A stretch of DNA of 64,000 nucleotides from Harmonia axyridis (lineage: Eukaryota > Arthropoda > Insecta > Coleoptera > Coccinellidae). The notes below the pieces were generated by a model. It was not told the DNA's origin. It searched no databases and saw nothing but the letters and a program-made list of their open reading frames with translations. A program made the position numbers and the translations under genes. Positions 21,329-33,462 of this stretch are shown in pieces; position 1 is the first letter of the stretch; the number at the start of each line of letters is the position of its first letter. Location of the stretch: positions 14,198,001-14,262,000 of the forward strand of contig NC_059503.1 of the NCBI RefSeq assembly GCF_914767665.1. The letters are read 5' to 3'.

Positions 21329-22543
21329 ATGACAATTTCAAGCGGCGTGCAAAATTTCAGTGAATAATAACAATTTCAAACCAAAAAATTGCATATGTGT
21401 GGTGTGCAAAAATTTCAGTAATGATTCAATTATTTTTGCTTTTACAATTTCATTTGTCCGTTAATATTGAACTAGAAATAAATTCCTTCTTATGTTGCAA
21501 TACGTTACATACTCCGTTGCTGTTATTAACAATAGGTACTACTTTCAGAATGTATCAAGTTACACAACTGTATAATGTGATAAAATAATCTCTATTAGTA
21601 GATCAGAAGTGTTGATTTCAATAAATACTCAACACTTAACTGAAGGATTTCCCAACGATAAGGTTTGCAATTGAAGGTTAATATGATTAGTAATTAATAT
21701 GTAGAGAAGAAATATTCAGAAGATTCATTTGAAGATTTATCAATCATATATCATTAAAAAAATGTTTGAAATGAATTTTAGTAAGCTTGATGTTCCAACA
21801 CATAAATTCATTTTTGTATCATTTGAATGAATTAATTTCTGTTCCATTGAAGCTTTTAATTTAGAATAGTCATAATTCACAAGCTATGGAAGTAAAACCA
21901 GACGAAAAAATTGATTTAGGGGGATAATAACAACATATATTTCGATCATTAATTTCATGTTGCATAATTTTCCTCAATAAATCTATTAAATTTGATGCTT
22001 CCACAGCAAAACATTCCTCATATATCAACCAATTCCATTCGGTTCAAAGAGGAAATGATAATATTGCCCGGCATATTAATATTTCAGATGAAATGATCCC
22101 TTTTATTTCATTCAGAAAAATGAAAATACATGATTTTTTTTTTTTTGGCAAGAGGTTTTCGAATATTTTCAATATTTATCTATCTGCAATAGAAGAGTTG
22201 TCATTTTTGTTGATTATTACAATGATGAATTGTCCCGAGTTGCACCTCATTTTGAAGTTTGAAGTTCGTGCTTAGCCTTGCTTTTGAGATAATAAACATA
22301 CTGTATCGGCTTATTCGAAGAAACATTTTTCCAATTCATCTTCATCATAAAAATTCATGTAATATCGAAACAAAAAGCCTTATATTTCAGTAACAACAAA
22401 TCCGATCGAGTTGAGATTTTGCATGTATCTAAAGTTCCAATTTTCAAAGAATAGCAATTCCCAGATTCGTACCAAATTTCGAGTTGATAGCGGCTTCAGA
22501 ACTATAGAAAATTCCAACGAAACATCCAAAAAAATGAAAAAAT
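21329..22543. other. Unassigned AT-rich DNA
   Basis: No gene supported. Near 22390-22430 AACAAATCCGATCGAGTTGA and GATTTTGCATGTA resemble a piece near position 130-165 of the window, probably a dispersed repeat. Confidence 0.4.
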
Positions 22544-22692
22544 CACTTTAATGACATCAGGAGCTTTTGACCGCTCGTCCATTCATACACCAATTGGATC
22601 CTTGTAGACCACAAATGCCTAAATACAGGAACCAATTGGCGTATGAATGATCGAGCTATCAAAAGTTCCCGCCTTCGCTTCAGTGATTTCCT
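22544..22692. repeat. Imperfect hairpin with ~60-bp arms
   Basis: The left arm includes GGAGCTTTTGACCGCTCGTC and CATTCATACACCAATTGGAT; the right arm, opposite strand, reads GGAACTTTTGATAGCTCGAT and CATTCATACGCCAATTGGTT. Arms are separated by about 28 bases near 22602-22630. Likely a short miniature element or a snap-back duplication. Confidence 0.8.
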
Positions 22693-25600
22693 TATTGTAA
22701 ATATTCAGAGTAAGAAATGTGAAAATTTCAATGTGATGTTTGGAAATAATTTTCTTATGTTTATTGGATTTTGAAAATTTAACCCGGAAGAAGTACTCCG
22801 AAACAAAATCAATTCTGAATAAATCCAGAGTGAATAAAATAAAAGTTTCTTCTCTGAACAAGAATGACTAAAAGCTTTCAAACAAGGTGCAAATTCTACC
22901 CTAATTCCCTATTGAAAAATTCAATAAGTTGGCGGTGCAATATGTTGGGGAGAAACATCACATGCTACACAGATAAAAGTTACGTGGTTCTATATCAATA
23001 AATTTGTATTCTCGAAGTTCATTCATATCACTTTATCTAGAACACCCCATATATCCTTTTGAATTCAATTAATTCTCAATATTATAAATCATACTTTCCA
23101 CTGAAAACTTCTCTCCGATAAGAAAAGCAATTTCACGAAATATAGAAGACGTAATAGGAAACGAATTCCTTCACGAATGATAAGACGTTAAAAATAATTT
23201 TTTCTGTTTGAGTTGAGGAAATGAAAAGTATTCGAAATTAGCTACTCCATGGAATTCCTTATTGGAACTCTGCAAATTACGGAACTCCTCAACCTTAATT
23301 TTAATCGCCAGAGAGAAATGGTGAAGAAGCAAACTCATAAAACTTACCCCACACTTTTTGATGCGTTACAAATTACTATTAAACTCAACTAACTTCGCCC
23401 AATTTATTTTGTTCAACTTTATATGATGCGAATTACCGCTATATATCAGTAAAATAAATATTGCCATACCTACTTTGATCAAGCTAAATTGCATTAGAAT
23501 CGCGTCTGAATTATCCCTGACGATCTCATTTCAGCCTGAAAAAACTAATCTCTCAAAAGGTTACCACACATGTCACGGTCATACTGGACAGAAGTTCCTC
23601 TCTGAGCGAAATACGAAAGGTGGCACACAACGCAACGGTAGAGCAAAGAACAACCCTCAACTGAGCAGATTCGGAGGCAAACTGACTGGCATGGAGGCAT
23701 ACAAGAATCGAGGAGCATAGGGAGCGTCGATAGAAGGGAGGGAAGTGAACTTGGAGGCTTATCTCATCTGCTCATCTTTAAGGTGAGATTACTGACCGGA
23801 AGATGTGGAAGTGTTACCGACTCAACTGGCGGAAAATGTACGGAATGATGAAAAATAGGATAATAGAATTAGGCTAAGGAAGAACGATACGGAGTGGGAA
23901 TAATGAACGAAGGCTTGGAATATTAATGAACGAAAAACGAAAAAGTTTCCACGTCTCAAATAATTTCCAAGAAAATTGGAATGACTTCATTATCGTTCTA
24001 TATCTCATCGAATTTCCAATAGGACGATGAAACCTACAAAATTGCTGTTTGGAGGTATTCAGAGGAAAATTCGCGAGAAACAATGACTTGGAATTGATAC
24101 TGTTCGTTCTTACGTCTAGAGGCCATAGAAATGTTTTATCAGTATTGGCAAAGATACGTCTCGATAATGTGGATATCTAATGCAAGGAACAGAGAATCCC
24201 TTTAGTTAATTGAAAATATCCCATTAGTTAATTAAAGATAGTATGATAAAGTCATTTGAACAATTCCCTTTCCAACATTGCTTTGAGGGAAGAGGGGTAC
24301 AAGTAGACGTGTTCAAAATGATTCGGATTAGTATTATTGTCTGAGTTATTCTAGGGAATGTATTACCAAATTTTCATTTTGCGATGTTTTCTCGGTAACA
24401 TCTTGATTATAATTCGACCAAGTTGATCACTGTTGTATTCGAGTTTGGTTACGAAGAAACAGAGATTTAAAATTTTCAATTTAAGATCCACACAGCTGGT
24501 GTGATGACATCCTTTTTCTTCAAAAAACATTTTTGTCTACAAGAATTACCATCAATCACTACAGATCCTAACACATTTTCTCTCAAAACAGCAATAGGTT
24601 AATACGTTTAACTTTTTAGGATATTGCGTCGAATTTTTATTTTTTTATTTACCAATATCTGTCTCCTGAAAACTTGTGGTGACCAAGGAGAGAAAATGAG
24701 GATTGAGCGGTAAAGAAAATACTTCATATAAATTAATTATTTGCTTGAATTCTTTCTCTCATAATCTCACAAAATTTCATTCTCCTAATACACTCTTCTA
24801 GGAAATTTTTTTGAGTAGTTTACAATTTATAGGATTTATGTTTTTTTTAGAGCTTTCCAGAAAATCGATTTCTTGAAGAACTTGAGGGCTTGACATAGGC
24901 TCATTTGCTTTTACAAAGATACATACATTTAATATTCAATGGATTCTACCCTCATTTGATGGAAATTCATTATTTAACTCCATATCTACTTTTTCTGCAG
25001 GGACAAACTACACATTTGCAACCAGATTTTCCGTATTGATTTTAAGGACGAATAATATTCAGGGAACGAGCGCTCAAAAAACGAAAATGGTGCATACAAA
25101 TTTTTCGAACAGTTAATTATTTTGAGTCGTTATCAGGCATCTAAGAGGAGTACCTACGAGATGTTCACAAAAGATTGTTACATCCTAGTGGTCGTTTGGG
25201 TTAGTTTTTTTACCGCTATCCATAGATGCACATTCAAGAATAAAACATAATTTTCCGTTGAAATTATAATCCTTCATCCTGATTGTCATCTTGCAACAGC
25301 AATTGTTTGTTCTGCAGAGCAGAAAATATCTTATTGTTTGCAATCATCAAATGAACTTATAGTTACGTTTCTATTCAAGAAGTACCGGTGTTTAAAGTAT
25401 TTGAAAAGGTTCTCGAATATTTAAAAGAAATAATTTTTTAATCGAATTGTCTTTTACTATGAGTTACATAAATCTTACAAAAAAAACTAGATTTGTGAGA
25501 AAAATCACGAATTAGTACGATATGAAAAATTACCTCTTCGAAGAAACCATTAAAAGCGATGAAATACAATAAAAAATGGTGAAGAATACAGTAATCGATT

Positions 25601-26589
25601 CCTCAAAATGTATATCATGTCAAAAAAATGCATACTTCGGAGACGAAAAAAAGCTCATTAATTCCTTGACAGCTATCTATATTTATCTTATTTCATTTGA
25701 TATTTGCCTCTCCTCCTAAATGTTGGCAGTTAATTGATATTGTGCAGTTATCAAAATTGCGAATTTATGACTAACTAAAATCAATAAAATTTTTGTCTCT
25801 GTTTCTATATTTTTTAAATTTTCTGCATTTAGGTATGTTCCTAAAAGGCGTTGAATCGATATAATTCACAGTGAAAAAAAATATCGAGATCAGTATTTGG
25901 ATGGATGGACACGTCTTGCATGATATGCCGAGTTCATGAGAAACAATTCAATAGTAGTGTTTTTTTGTCAGACTGAATAACTGAACTCGGTAAATTATAT
26001 ATGACAACAGACATAAACTCCCCACAATATCATTGAGAACAACGATGTATTCTTAAGAAATTGGGTTGTGGTTAGCACTTCCGTGTAGGTGAAGACATAT
26101 ATGAACCGGTTATCTTAAATGGTGCCATCAATGGTGCAATGTAGAGATGAATAATGATAGCAGTCATTTGTTATTGAACTGGATGACGAAGAATTTCAAG
26201 TAGGGTATTATCAGAACGCTAGATCCAGTGGAGAATGAACCATTATTTTAAAATCCTAACTCATCAATTTCCAACTATTCACGAGGTTGCCATAACAGTT
26301 ATCTTTCAAGTTAATATTTTTTGAATGAATTTCCGGATCAGATGTAGAATTCCACAAATAAAAACTATCCAAATAATTTCAGTGTTTTTTAATGGCGTAT
26401 CGTTCGATTGAAAAAACTAAAAAGTAGGAAGTAGAAGTTTACATTCTCGTATTCTGTTTCAATACATGTACTTGATTCAGTCATGGATCATGAAATGACG
26501 TGATATCCTCAACACATTGGCATTCATCACTTTGTTGAAAATATTTTCTCCAGGAAACGAAAAATCATACAAAAACAATAAATGCACAC

Positions 26590-26621
26590 TTGATGATGAA
26601 AGGTCGATTTTTCATCATCAA
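26590..26621. repeat. Perfect 12-bp-arm hairpin
   Basis: TTGATGATGAAA, an 8-base loop, then TTTCATCATCAA. It makes the overlapping frames on both strands look alike. Confidence 0.8.
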
Positions 26622-26809
26622 AGGAAAACATTCTGCATTCCAATTTGTCTATTTCGGATGATTTTCCGAAGAATTTTTCGACATAAATGCTTCGCCTTCT
26701 TGCTACCATATTTTTTTCTCTTTAGCTCCACGTTTTAAAAAATGCGTGTCAACATTTTGAAACAGAGAATTGAGTCTGGATCGAGATAATGAAGTTAAAG
26801 TTATACTAA

Positions 26810-26875
26810 AATTGTTGTTGTTCGAAAAATGGATAAAAACGAGTTTCGTGTACTGATACATCATTCGGCAGTTTT
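26810..26875 (+). pseudogene. Possible mariner transposase start fragment
   Basis: ATGGATAAAAACGAGTTTCG (26829 on) encodes MDKNEFRVLI, matching the usual start of irritans/mellifera-type mariners, and the DNA also resembles the region just before 39931 (AAAGAATTTCGTGTGCTGAT). The match fades within about 20 codons, and I could not place the following sequence. Confidence 0.35.
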
Positions 26876-27881
26876 TTCAGAAAACAAAATCCACCAAATG
26901 GTTTGAAGCGATGGTAAATTCAAGTTGCGATCTGTTAGAGGGTTATCGCGTACCCACTACAGATAATTCTATAGCATTAAATTATCTGAGACAACTCTGG
27001 GCTCAAAATTCTAAAATTACAGACATTCGAGGCAAATTGATAAGCCTTTGGAAGTAGTGAGTGAAAAGCATCTCAATTAAATGTATATTGGATCTTAAAC
27101 CGAATATGCTTTTAATTATTCTATTTTCCATCCACGATGTAGATCACAAATTTTACTATCTGGTAGGTATCACAAATAATGTCATTAAGTTTAAAGTGCA
27201 TCCTTAATTGGATTATGTAAGCTTCGTCCTGCAATTTTCCACTGCCACTATCTATATTTCCCACTCAATATCTGTTCAGAAGTTAACCTTCCTAGAAAGC
27301 CATAAGACTTCTCGTAGACTGACAGAATTCATTACTTGTTGTCTTAAACTGATAATCTACCTCATATAAGCATTAGTCGATTAATAGATAATTACAACAT
27401 GTACGTGATTAAGCTCTTAGAAATTGAAGACAATGGTAGGTAATAGACGTAGAATAATCTTTAAAAAAAAACGACCGAATCCAAATGATATATTGTTCTG
27501 TGGAATATTCAAAAAGAACTGTTATAGGTAGCTAAGTATAATTAAACCATTGTTACGATGATGTTGAAGTTTTATTGATAAAGTGTGAAAAGTGCAAGTG
27601 AAAGTGGTTTTATTTGTATTTCAGAAGAAAGCTTCTTCATTTTCATGGTCAATAATGATTAAAGGTGCCAAAATATATCGTAACCATGATTCATTAAATT
27701 CGAATTATTGTTACCATTGTCTTTTCTTGAGAACTTGGATCTTTATTTATGGTGAAATGAATAATTGAATATAATATCATATATAATAATCAGGAATTAT
27801 TTCATCATTTAACCTTATTATTTTTTATCGCTTTTTCTAGAATATTGTGATGCCAAGAACCAATTGACATAACAAATAATT

Positions 27882-27962
27882 GCTAACTCATTAATTTGCA
27901 ATGCTTGAATGTGAAATATACTCATGTGTATATTGAGCTGCAAAAACCTTTTTTCACGTGAT
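27882..27962. repeat. Left direct repeat flanking the Tc1 element
   Basis: GCTAACTCATTAATTTGCAA, then GAAATATACTCATGTGTATA and TTTTCACGTGAT. A same-orientation copy lies at 29277-29370, just outside the other end of the Tc1. Confidence 0.8.
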
Positions 27963-28191
27963 CTACTAACTGCCAAAGAAACACCCAGAAGGAGCTTTTT
28001 AAATTTGAATTTGGTTTTGGTAAAACATAGATAGTATAGGAAGAAGTAAATGATTGGATTTGGAGGAAAAAATCTTGAAGGTTTTTTCATATAAACAATT
28101 TTTGTTACTTGAATATTCTAGTGGTTTTTTCCAAGTTTTTTTAAGTTTTACAACAAACCAGCTCTTCGAGGATTGTTAACTTGTTATTAAA

Positions 28192-29200
28192 ATGCCTAGA
28201 GCACGTGAATTTGAAAGAGGTCGAATAATTGATCTACGGGAGGCGGGTTTGTCATTTCGAGAAATCGCTAACCGTACGAACAAAAATCCAACTACTGTAA
28301 TGAGATGTTGTGATAATGCCCAAAATCGAAAAAGAGTAGGCACAAATGAAGTTCAAGATCGACGTCTAAGACATAAGTCTTAGACGTCGATCTTGAATGG
28401 CCATAAGGCCATTAGAGACCGATTTGCAAGAACTCGATCTTTAGCTGATGAGTGGTTAGCAGAACAAGGCCATCCTACTGACCCAACGGTTTACCGCCGG
28501 ATGAGATCTTTTGGACTGCATCATCTTCATCTTGTCTTTGTTACCTCTGACGGTTGATCATCGCCGGCAACGATTACAGTGGTGCAGATAGCGTCAACAT
28601 TGGAATGTGGTATGGCATCAGGTCGTCTTTTCTGATTAATCTCGATTCTCCTTAGGTACACATGATGGCCGATGAGGATTAGACGACGTCGGGGAGAAAG
28701 ACGTGAACCTCAGTTTGATGTTGAGCGTCATGTACACCGGACAGTAGGCGTTATGGTATGGGGCGCTATCGCACATGCAACAAGGTTGCCTCTAGTCTTT
28801 ATTTGAGATAACATGACAACGTTGCGTTACCTTCAAGAAATAGTAGATCCATATGTTTTCCCTTGCCTTAACCGACTCGAGATTCCAATATTTCAGTAAG
28901 ATAATGCCCGACCTCATGTTGCCAGAGTTAGTTTGAACTTTTTCGAAGCGATCCATGTAAATATTTTGCCATGGCCGCCCAGATCCCTCGATCTTTCGCC
29001 AATTAAGCATGTTTGGGACATCATGGGTAGAAGGCTTGGAAATTTACCCCAGTCCCCACAGTCTTAGGTGGCTCTGAGACATGAAGTACAGGTTGCTTTG
29101 GATAGTATCCCTCAAGAAGGAATAGACCATCTTATTGCATCAATGCCGAGACGTGTTAGGGAGTGTATAGATAATTCAATCATTTACTCCTTGGTATGCT
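28192..29200 (+). pseudogene. Tc1 transposase (DD34E), degenerate
   Basis: Nuclear cut-and-paste transposase remnant. N-terminal paired-like DNA-binding domain: MPRAREFERGRIIDLREAGL, then SFREIANRTNKNPTTVMRC (28192-28310). The frame stops just after an inverted duplication at 28352-28397. Later pieces include RDRFARTRSLADEWLAEQGH (about 28410-28470) and TVGVMVWGAIAHATRLPLVF (about 28740-28800). Catalytic residues: the first block reads FSD-stop-SRF (about 28630), with the Glu after Asp replaced by TAA; the second block DNARPHVARVSLNFF is intact (about 28900); the third block, about 28996-29013, reads DLSPIKHVWD, with Lys in place of the catalytic Glu, exactly 34 residues after the second Asp. 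Several independent lesions make it dead. Confidence 0.9.
28352..28397. repeat. Perfect 21-bp inverted duplication inside the Tc1 gene
   Basis: TTCAAGATCGACGTCTAAGA then C, a 4-base ATAA loop, and the exact reverse complement. Tc1 genes do not carry this, so the second arm probably arose as a snap-back copy. It truncates the N-terminal frame at 28383. Confidence 0.9.
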
Positions 29201-29276
29201 ATATATGTTTTACCAAAAAAAATTTAAAATTTTAACAGTTTCTTCTGGGTTTTGCAGTTTCTTTGCCAGTTAAATA

Positions 29277-29370
29277 GCTAACTCATTCATTTGCAATTCT
29301 AGAATGAGAAATATACTCATCTGTATATTTATCTGTATATTTATCTGAGAAAACACTCTTTTCACGTGAT
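29277..29370. repeat. Right direct repeat flanking the Tc1 element
   Basis: GCTAACTCATTCATTTGCAA, GAAATATACTCATCTGTATA and CTTTTCACGTGAT, parallel to 27882-27962. It includes a small internal tandem of CTGTATATTTAT. Confidence 0.8.
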
Positions 29371-30789
29371 ATAATGGAAGTGGAAAATAACTAAACTTCT
29401 ATGTAAGACAACACGTATACATATAATAGATCTTTTTTCTATTTGGCAATGTTCTACAACTGAAATGAAAGTGCGAATTCAGCAAAAGAATCCAGACTCT
29501 CAGCAAGAACTAATCGGAGACCAGTTCAGGAGCGCACAACTATCCTGCAAAGTTGACGCATCATTTCAACATCCCCCACCCTGTTAGATTCGAGGGGTTT
29601 ATGTAGTAAGGAAACAGATCCATTGCGAATTTAATGGAGATTTCACGTGTTCGAAACAGATGGTTCACAACTCGGGTGCTGCAGCAGTTGCTTAACATCT
29701 TGATCTGTGTTAATTGCCTAGTTCAAGAAGAGATAGAAGGATTCCTCTTTTCATCGTCAGATTTCAATTAAATATTCCAAGGTTTCGCGCGTCTTCCTTC
29801 AGACAACATGAATCTTTCGTGCCCTCCTTGGATTTGGCGAGACTGTTTTGTAGTCGTTAATAGTTTATTAGGATATCCGGAAGATTTGGAATGAGATCTC
29901 TGAGAAGGAATAGTGAAGCAAATTCAACAAAATAGTTAGTAGAAGAATCGAGCGTTGAGTAGTGGAAAAATTCATATGGGCTCAAAAGCTTCCAATGTTT
30001 TCTATCCCGTTTCTTTATGCCTTTCTGAGACCTCTCAAAAGATTGTATCTCATTTTGCATTGTGATCCCCTATTCCCTATTTTAATCACCATACCGTGAT
30101 GGAACTCTAATATTACCAAACAATTGGAAACAAATATGAAAAGAAGCAATGGCAGGATACCTATATCCGTTATTGAACTGATCATCTTTGGGAAACCAAA
30201 TCAAATAGATAAAGACAGCCATAATTCCCATAAACAGGAAGCACATAGCACGGTGTGAAAAACTTCTAGAAAAAGACCATATAAAGTGCATTCAACAAAA
30301 TGATTATACTCACCATAAAAGCTTCGTGGTACGTAAGCAAACCTACAAATAGGAAGAAACAGACAAAAAAATTATTGAAAATGATGGAAGGTTAAAAGGG
30401 AAATAAGCTGAATATTTGCGATTTGCAACATCGCATGAAATATATATTTGACGAACCACTTAAGAAGGTTCGACCCCAAGCAGCAAACACCCCGTGCAAA
30501 AGACAGTTTCAACCGCAATCTCGAGTCAACCACCCACAGTCTAATGAAACAAAACCAATTAATATTCTCTACTCAATTCTATCCATATATACAAGCGTCA
30601 GGCTGGTGCAACTTGTCACATACAAGTTGCAAGGGTGTGCATCAATGAACACATATTTATAAAAATAGAATTTGTGTTTCAAACCAACCACACCCCAATT
30701 CACTTCCTTTGGCCAACCACCCTACATAGCGAAATAAAAAGATTATTCTTATCCATCCAGAAAAACCGATAAAAGTACACCCTTATAAA
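29371..30789. other. Unassigned region, partly GC-richer
   Basis: 29480-29850 and 30420-30650 are less AT-rich and could be decayed exonic or repeat sequence, but no domain is recognised. A hydrophobic minus-strand frame lies at 30291-30082; joining it across nearby splice-like sites gives stops in all frames. A small inverted pair, GCAACTTGT / ACAAGTTGC, lies near 30607-30629. Confidence 0.3.
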
Positions 30790-31724
30790 GGATGTTTTTT
30801 TCAGAGCTATAGAACTTCAAATTGCAATAAAACAACGATGTATTATTCGATTGACATTATTTTAATTTATCCACAAGATAATCTTGTGGCATTACATTTT
30901 AAATATGATTTCTGGCATATGACCGCCACGGCTAGCTCGGATGTAGTCCAATCTGGACGTCCAATTTTCGATGACTTTTTCCAACATTTGTAGCCGTATA
31001 TCGGCAATAACACGGCGAATGTTGTCTTCCAAATGGTCAAGGGTTTGTGGCTTATCAGCATAGACCAATGACTTTACATAGCACCACAGAAAGTAGTCTA
31101 GCGGTGTTAAATCACAAGATCTTGTAGGCCAATTCGCAGGTCCAAAAGGTGAAATTAGGCGGTCACCAAACGTGTCTTTCAATAAATCGATTGTGGCACG
31201 AGCTGTGTGACATGTTGCGCCGTCTTGTTGGTACCACAGCTCCTGGACATCATGGTTGTTCAACTCAGGAATGAAAAAGTTAGTTATCATGGCTCTATAC
31301 CAATCACCATTGACTGTAACGTTCTGGCCATCATCGTTTTTGAAGAAGTACGGACCAATGATTACACCATCCCATAAAGCGCACCAAACAGTCAGTTTTT
31401 CTGGATGTAACGGTGTTTCGACATACACTTGAGGATTAGCTTCACTCCAAATGTGGCAGTTTTGTTTGTTGACGTATCCATTCAACCAGAAGTGCGATTC
31501 ATCGCTAAACAAAATGAAATGGACGTAGTGCGCGATACGTATTCCGCAGAGAATCATTATTTTCGAAATAAAATTGCACTATTTGCAAGCGTTATTCAGG
31601 CGTGAGTCTATTCATGATGAATTGCCAAACGAAACTGAGAATAAATCACTTAACAGCTGTTAAATCGGTCGCCATATTGAACGGTAATGCCAAGTTTAAG
31701 TTATATACCTCGAAAAAAACAACC
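30790..31724 (-). mobile_element. DD41D mariner-like element, internally deleted, copy 3
   Basis: Minus-strand copy of the family at 2383 and 17559. The 3' end, read on the plus strand, is GGATGTTTTTTTCAGAGCTA; the 5' end is near CTCGAAAAAAACAACC. The deletion junction between the N-terminal stub and the catalytic core is the same as in copy 1. It is the best preserved of the three. Confidence 0.85.
30892..31557 (-). pseudogene. DD41D transposase catalytic core, all three Asp kept
   Basis: 221-codon open frame equal in length to copy 1. Blocks in order: ILFSDESHFWLNGYV with the first Asp, WYQQDGATCHTARATIDLLK with the second, and CDLTPLDYFLWCYVKS with the third. Spacing from second to third is 41 residues. 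The C-terminal tail is intact (GGHMPEIIFKM). Its first ~15 residues are the N-terminal region out of frame, so it lacks the helix-turn-helix domain and could not bind the ends normally. The proper start (NRLTPEQ type) lies just upstream, near 31610, in a different frame. Confidence 0.85.
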
Positions 31725-32528
31725 GTTACAAAACAAACTGACTGCAGAGACAAGTAAAAAACCCATACGAGAGAAGTAAAGATTCTGCCGAAGCAACTGT
31801 GAAAAACGGGAAAAACACCAGACAAGAAGCAAAAGCGAAAAATTTCCGTTATCTATAAAACAAAACTCGACTCGAGAAGCCTGAATGATTGGGTGAATTA
31901 TATCTAGCTCATCTGGAATCCATAGTTCCAGCTGAATAGTCGGGACCGAACAGATGGTTTTCATTACTTCCTAGGAGTTTTATGCTGAATTCACTTTGGA
32001 AATCCCGCCATAATTATGGAATCATTTCCTTACCAACAACTCTATTAGGAGGAACAAAACGGTCGGGTTGGGAGCCTACTTGACCTGCACAAGGCCTCAG
32101 GATTACGCTTTTTTGTTTGGTTAATCATCCAGGCTAATTTAACGAGCTTATAGGGCCTAAATAGGTTTCCGTTCAAGTACCGGTCTGAATAATGATCCTT
32201 TTATACCGAGATTTGCATTTTAAAACACTAATTGCTGAAATTAAACAACTGCCGCTCCTTTTAGTCGAGAAAATTTTTTTTCTTACGAGTGTGTTATCCT
32301 TAAACTGCTATAAAGCTTCCTGAAAAGGGTAATTAAGTTGTTTCAAGGCATACTAATTAATTGGTTTTTCTCCCCGATTTTCCATGATTCATGATGGAAA
32401 ATGCGAAAACAAGGGAGAGAACTAACGAAATGTCAGGAGATTTTCGGACCCTCATCGATGGTAAATTCTGGAGTTAGTTCAATATGACTCTGCCCAACAA
32501 GCCTCATACAAATTTGTTGGTTTCAGAG
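31725..32528. other. Unassigned spacer
   Basis: No recognised gene or repeat. A GC-richer patch near 32060-32160 is not open for long in any frame. Confidence 0.35.
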
Positions 32529-33462
32529 TAGGGATTCAAGGTTTGGCTTGAGCTTGATATGATTTCAAGTCAAGCTCGAGTCAAGTAGTAGTTTTTCAAC
32601 CTCAAGTCAAGTATTTATTTATCAAGTACTTGAATCATATCAAGTTACTTGATTTTTAGGAGTCTTATTGTGTAGTGTCACATCAATCAAAAAAATTATG
32701 AAATGAGAAGGAACCTTGCAAAAAACACTTTTATTTATTAAACTTATTTTGTAAAAGAACGGAAAATATCAACTTTTTTGAAATAAAAACATAAATTAAA
32801 TCACTATGAATCAAAGCAAAATAGAAAATAATGAAAAAATTAAGTTTCTTAATATTGAGAAACCTCCAGGCTTTGTTTGATTTCATGATTTTCCATCCAG
32901 AATCAAAGACACATGAGGCATCTTATAGATTTGTCGCATAACCTATTACGGGTGTTTGTATTTTGTAAGAGCAGCACTGGAAAATTGTCTTTAAATAAGA
33001 GCTGAAGATAATAATAAGTTTATTCACCAAAAAAATGTTTTACATAGATAACAAAAGAATAGTTGAGATATAAATAAACATTGAAATCCCACTAAAACTG
33101 ATGCTGGTGTTGATAAAAAATCTTTGCCTATTTTGGCCAAGTTTGGAAAGATATTTCTGAAACTACCAAAGTCTACCAAAAGATTTCATAGAAATATGAG
33201 GAAATACTAATAAAGTCACACTGGTGAATGCTTCAGTCTCTCGGCGCTAAAGGAATCCCCTTATTTAGTCCTAGCGCACGAGATTGTAGAAATATATGCC
33301 GCATATCAAGCTCAAGTAATATCAAGTAGTTTGATATCAAGTCAAACAATAAATATCTAAAATCAAGTCAAGTCAAGCTCAAGTATGTAATGTTTCACGA
33401 GCTTTATTTTGAAGTCGAGTAGTTGTTTAAAATGTCAAACCACTTGGCTTGATGAATCCCTA
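32529..33462 (+). mobile_element. hAT-like element with CAAGTCAAG subterminal repeats
   Basis: Ends TAGGGATTCAAGGTTTGGCT and, opposite strand, TAGGGATTCATCAAGCCAAG. Both flanks inside are packed with CAAG/CTTG repeats (32540-32650 and 33300-33450), as in hAT subterminal transposase-binding regions. The interior (33085-33310) has a decayed hAT C-terminal match. The 8 bases outside each end (TTTCAGAG and GTTGCTAG) agree at only 4 positions, so the target duplication is not preserved or the exact ends differ. A solo end is at 6030. Confidence 0.65.
33085..33306 (+). pseudogene. hAT transposase C-terminal dimerisation relic
   Basis: One frame with two adjacent stops reads KSLPILAKFGKIFLKLPKST and later GECFSLSALKESPYLVLAHE then IVEIYAAY. 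The order fits the hAT family C-terminus: P-LAKLA-YL-IPA, then ERLFS-AG, then RNRL-PE-VE-L-FL. The key ER-FS pair has decayed to EC-FS. No BED finger or catalytic core is present. A moderate match made by eye. Confidence 0.4.

Larger units (their letters stand above)
22693..27881. other. Long unassigned AT-rich region
   Basis: Only short open frames, none recognised. A GC-richer patch at 23475-23720 holds an open frame of 81 codons (basic, Gly- and Thr-rich at its end) with no identifiable domain. A small hairpin at 26590-26621 and a possible mariner start near 26830 are listed separately. The region could be intron or intergenic sequence of a host gene outside the window. Confidence 0.35.
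27969..29270 (+). mobile_element. Tc1-like element, inactive
   Basis: Inverted ends: ACTGCCAAAGAAAC on the left and ACTGGCAAAGAAACTGCAAA on the right (opposite strand). Similarity continues inward through CCCAGAAG and TTTTGGTAAAACATA, at least 60 bp. A TA abuts both ends (27967-27968 and 29271-29272), fitting the Tc1 target duplication. Total length is near 1.3 kb, normal for Tc1, so the element is nearly full length but mutated inside. Confidence 0.85.

Noticed and set aside
30082..30313. Hydrophobic minus-strand frame with nearby splice-like sites, considered as a membrane-protein exon
   Set aside because: Joining the piece upstream of GTGAGT across the 48-base candidate intron gives a stop in all three frames, and the frame's own Met lies inside that intron. 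No family recognised.
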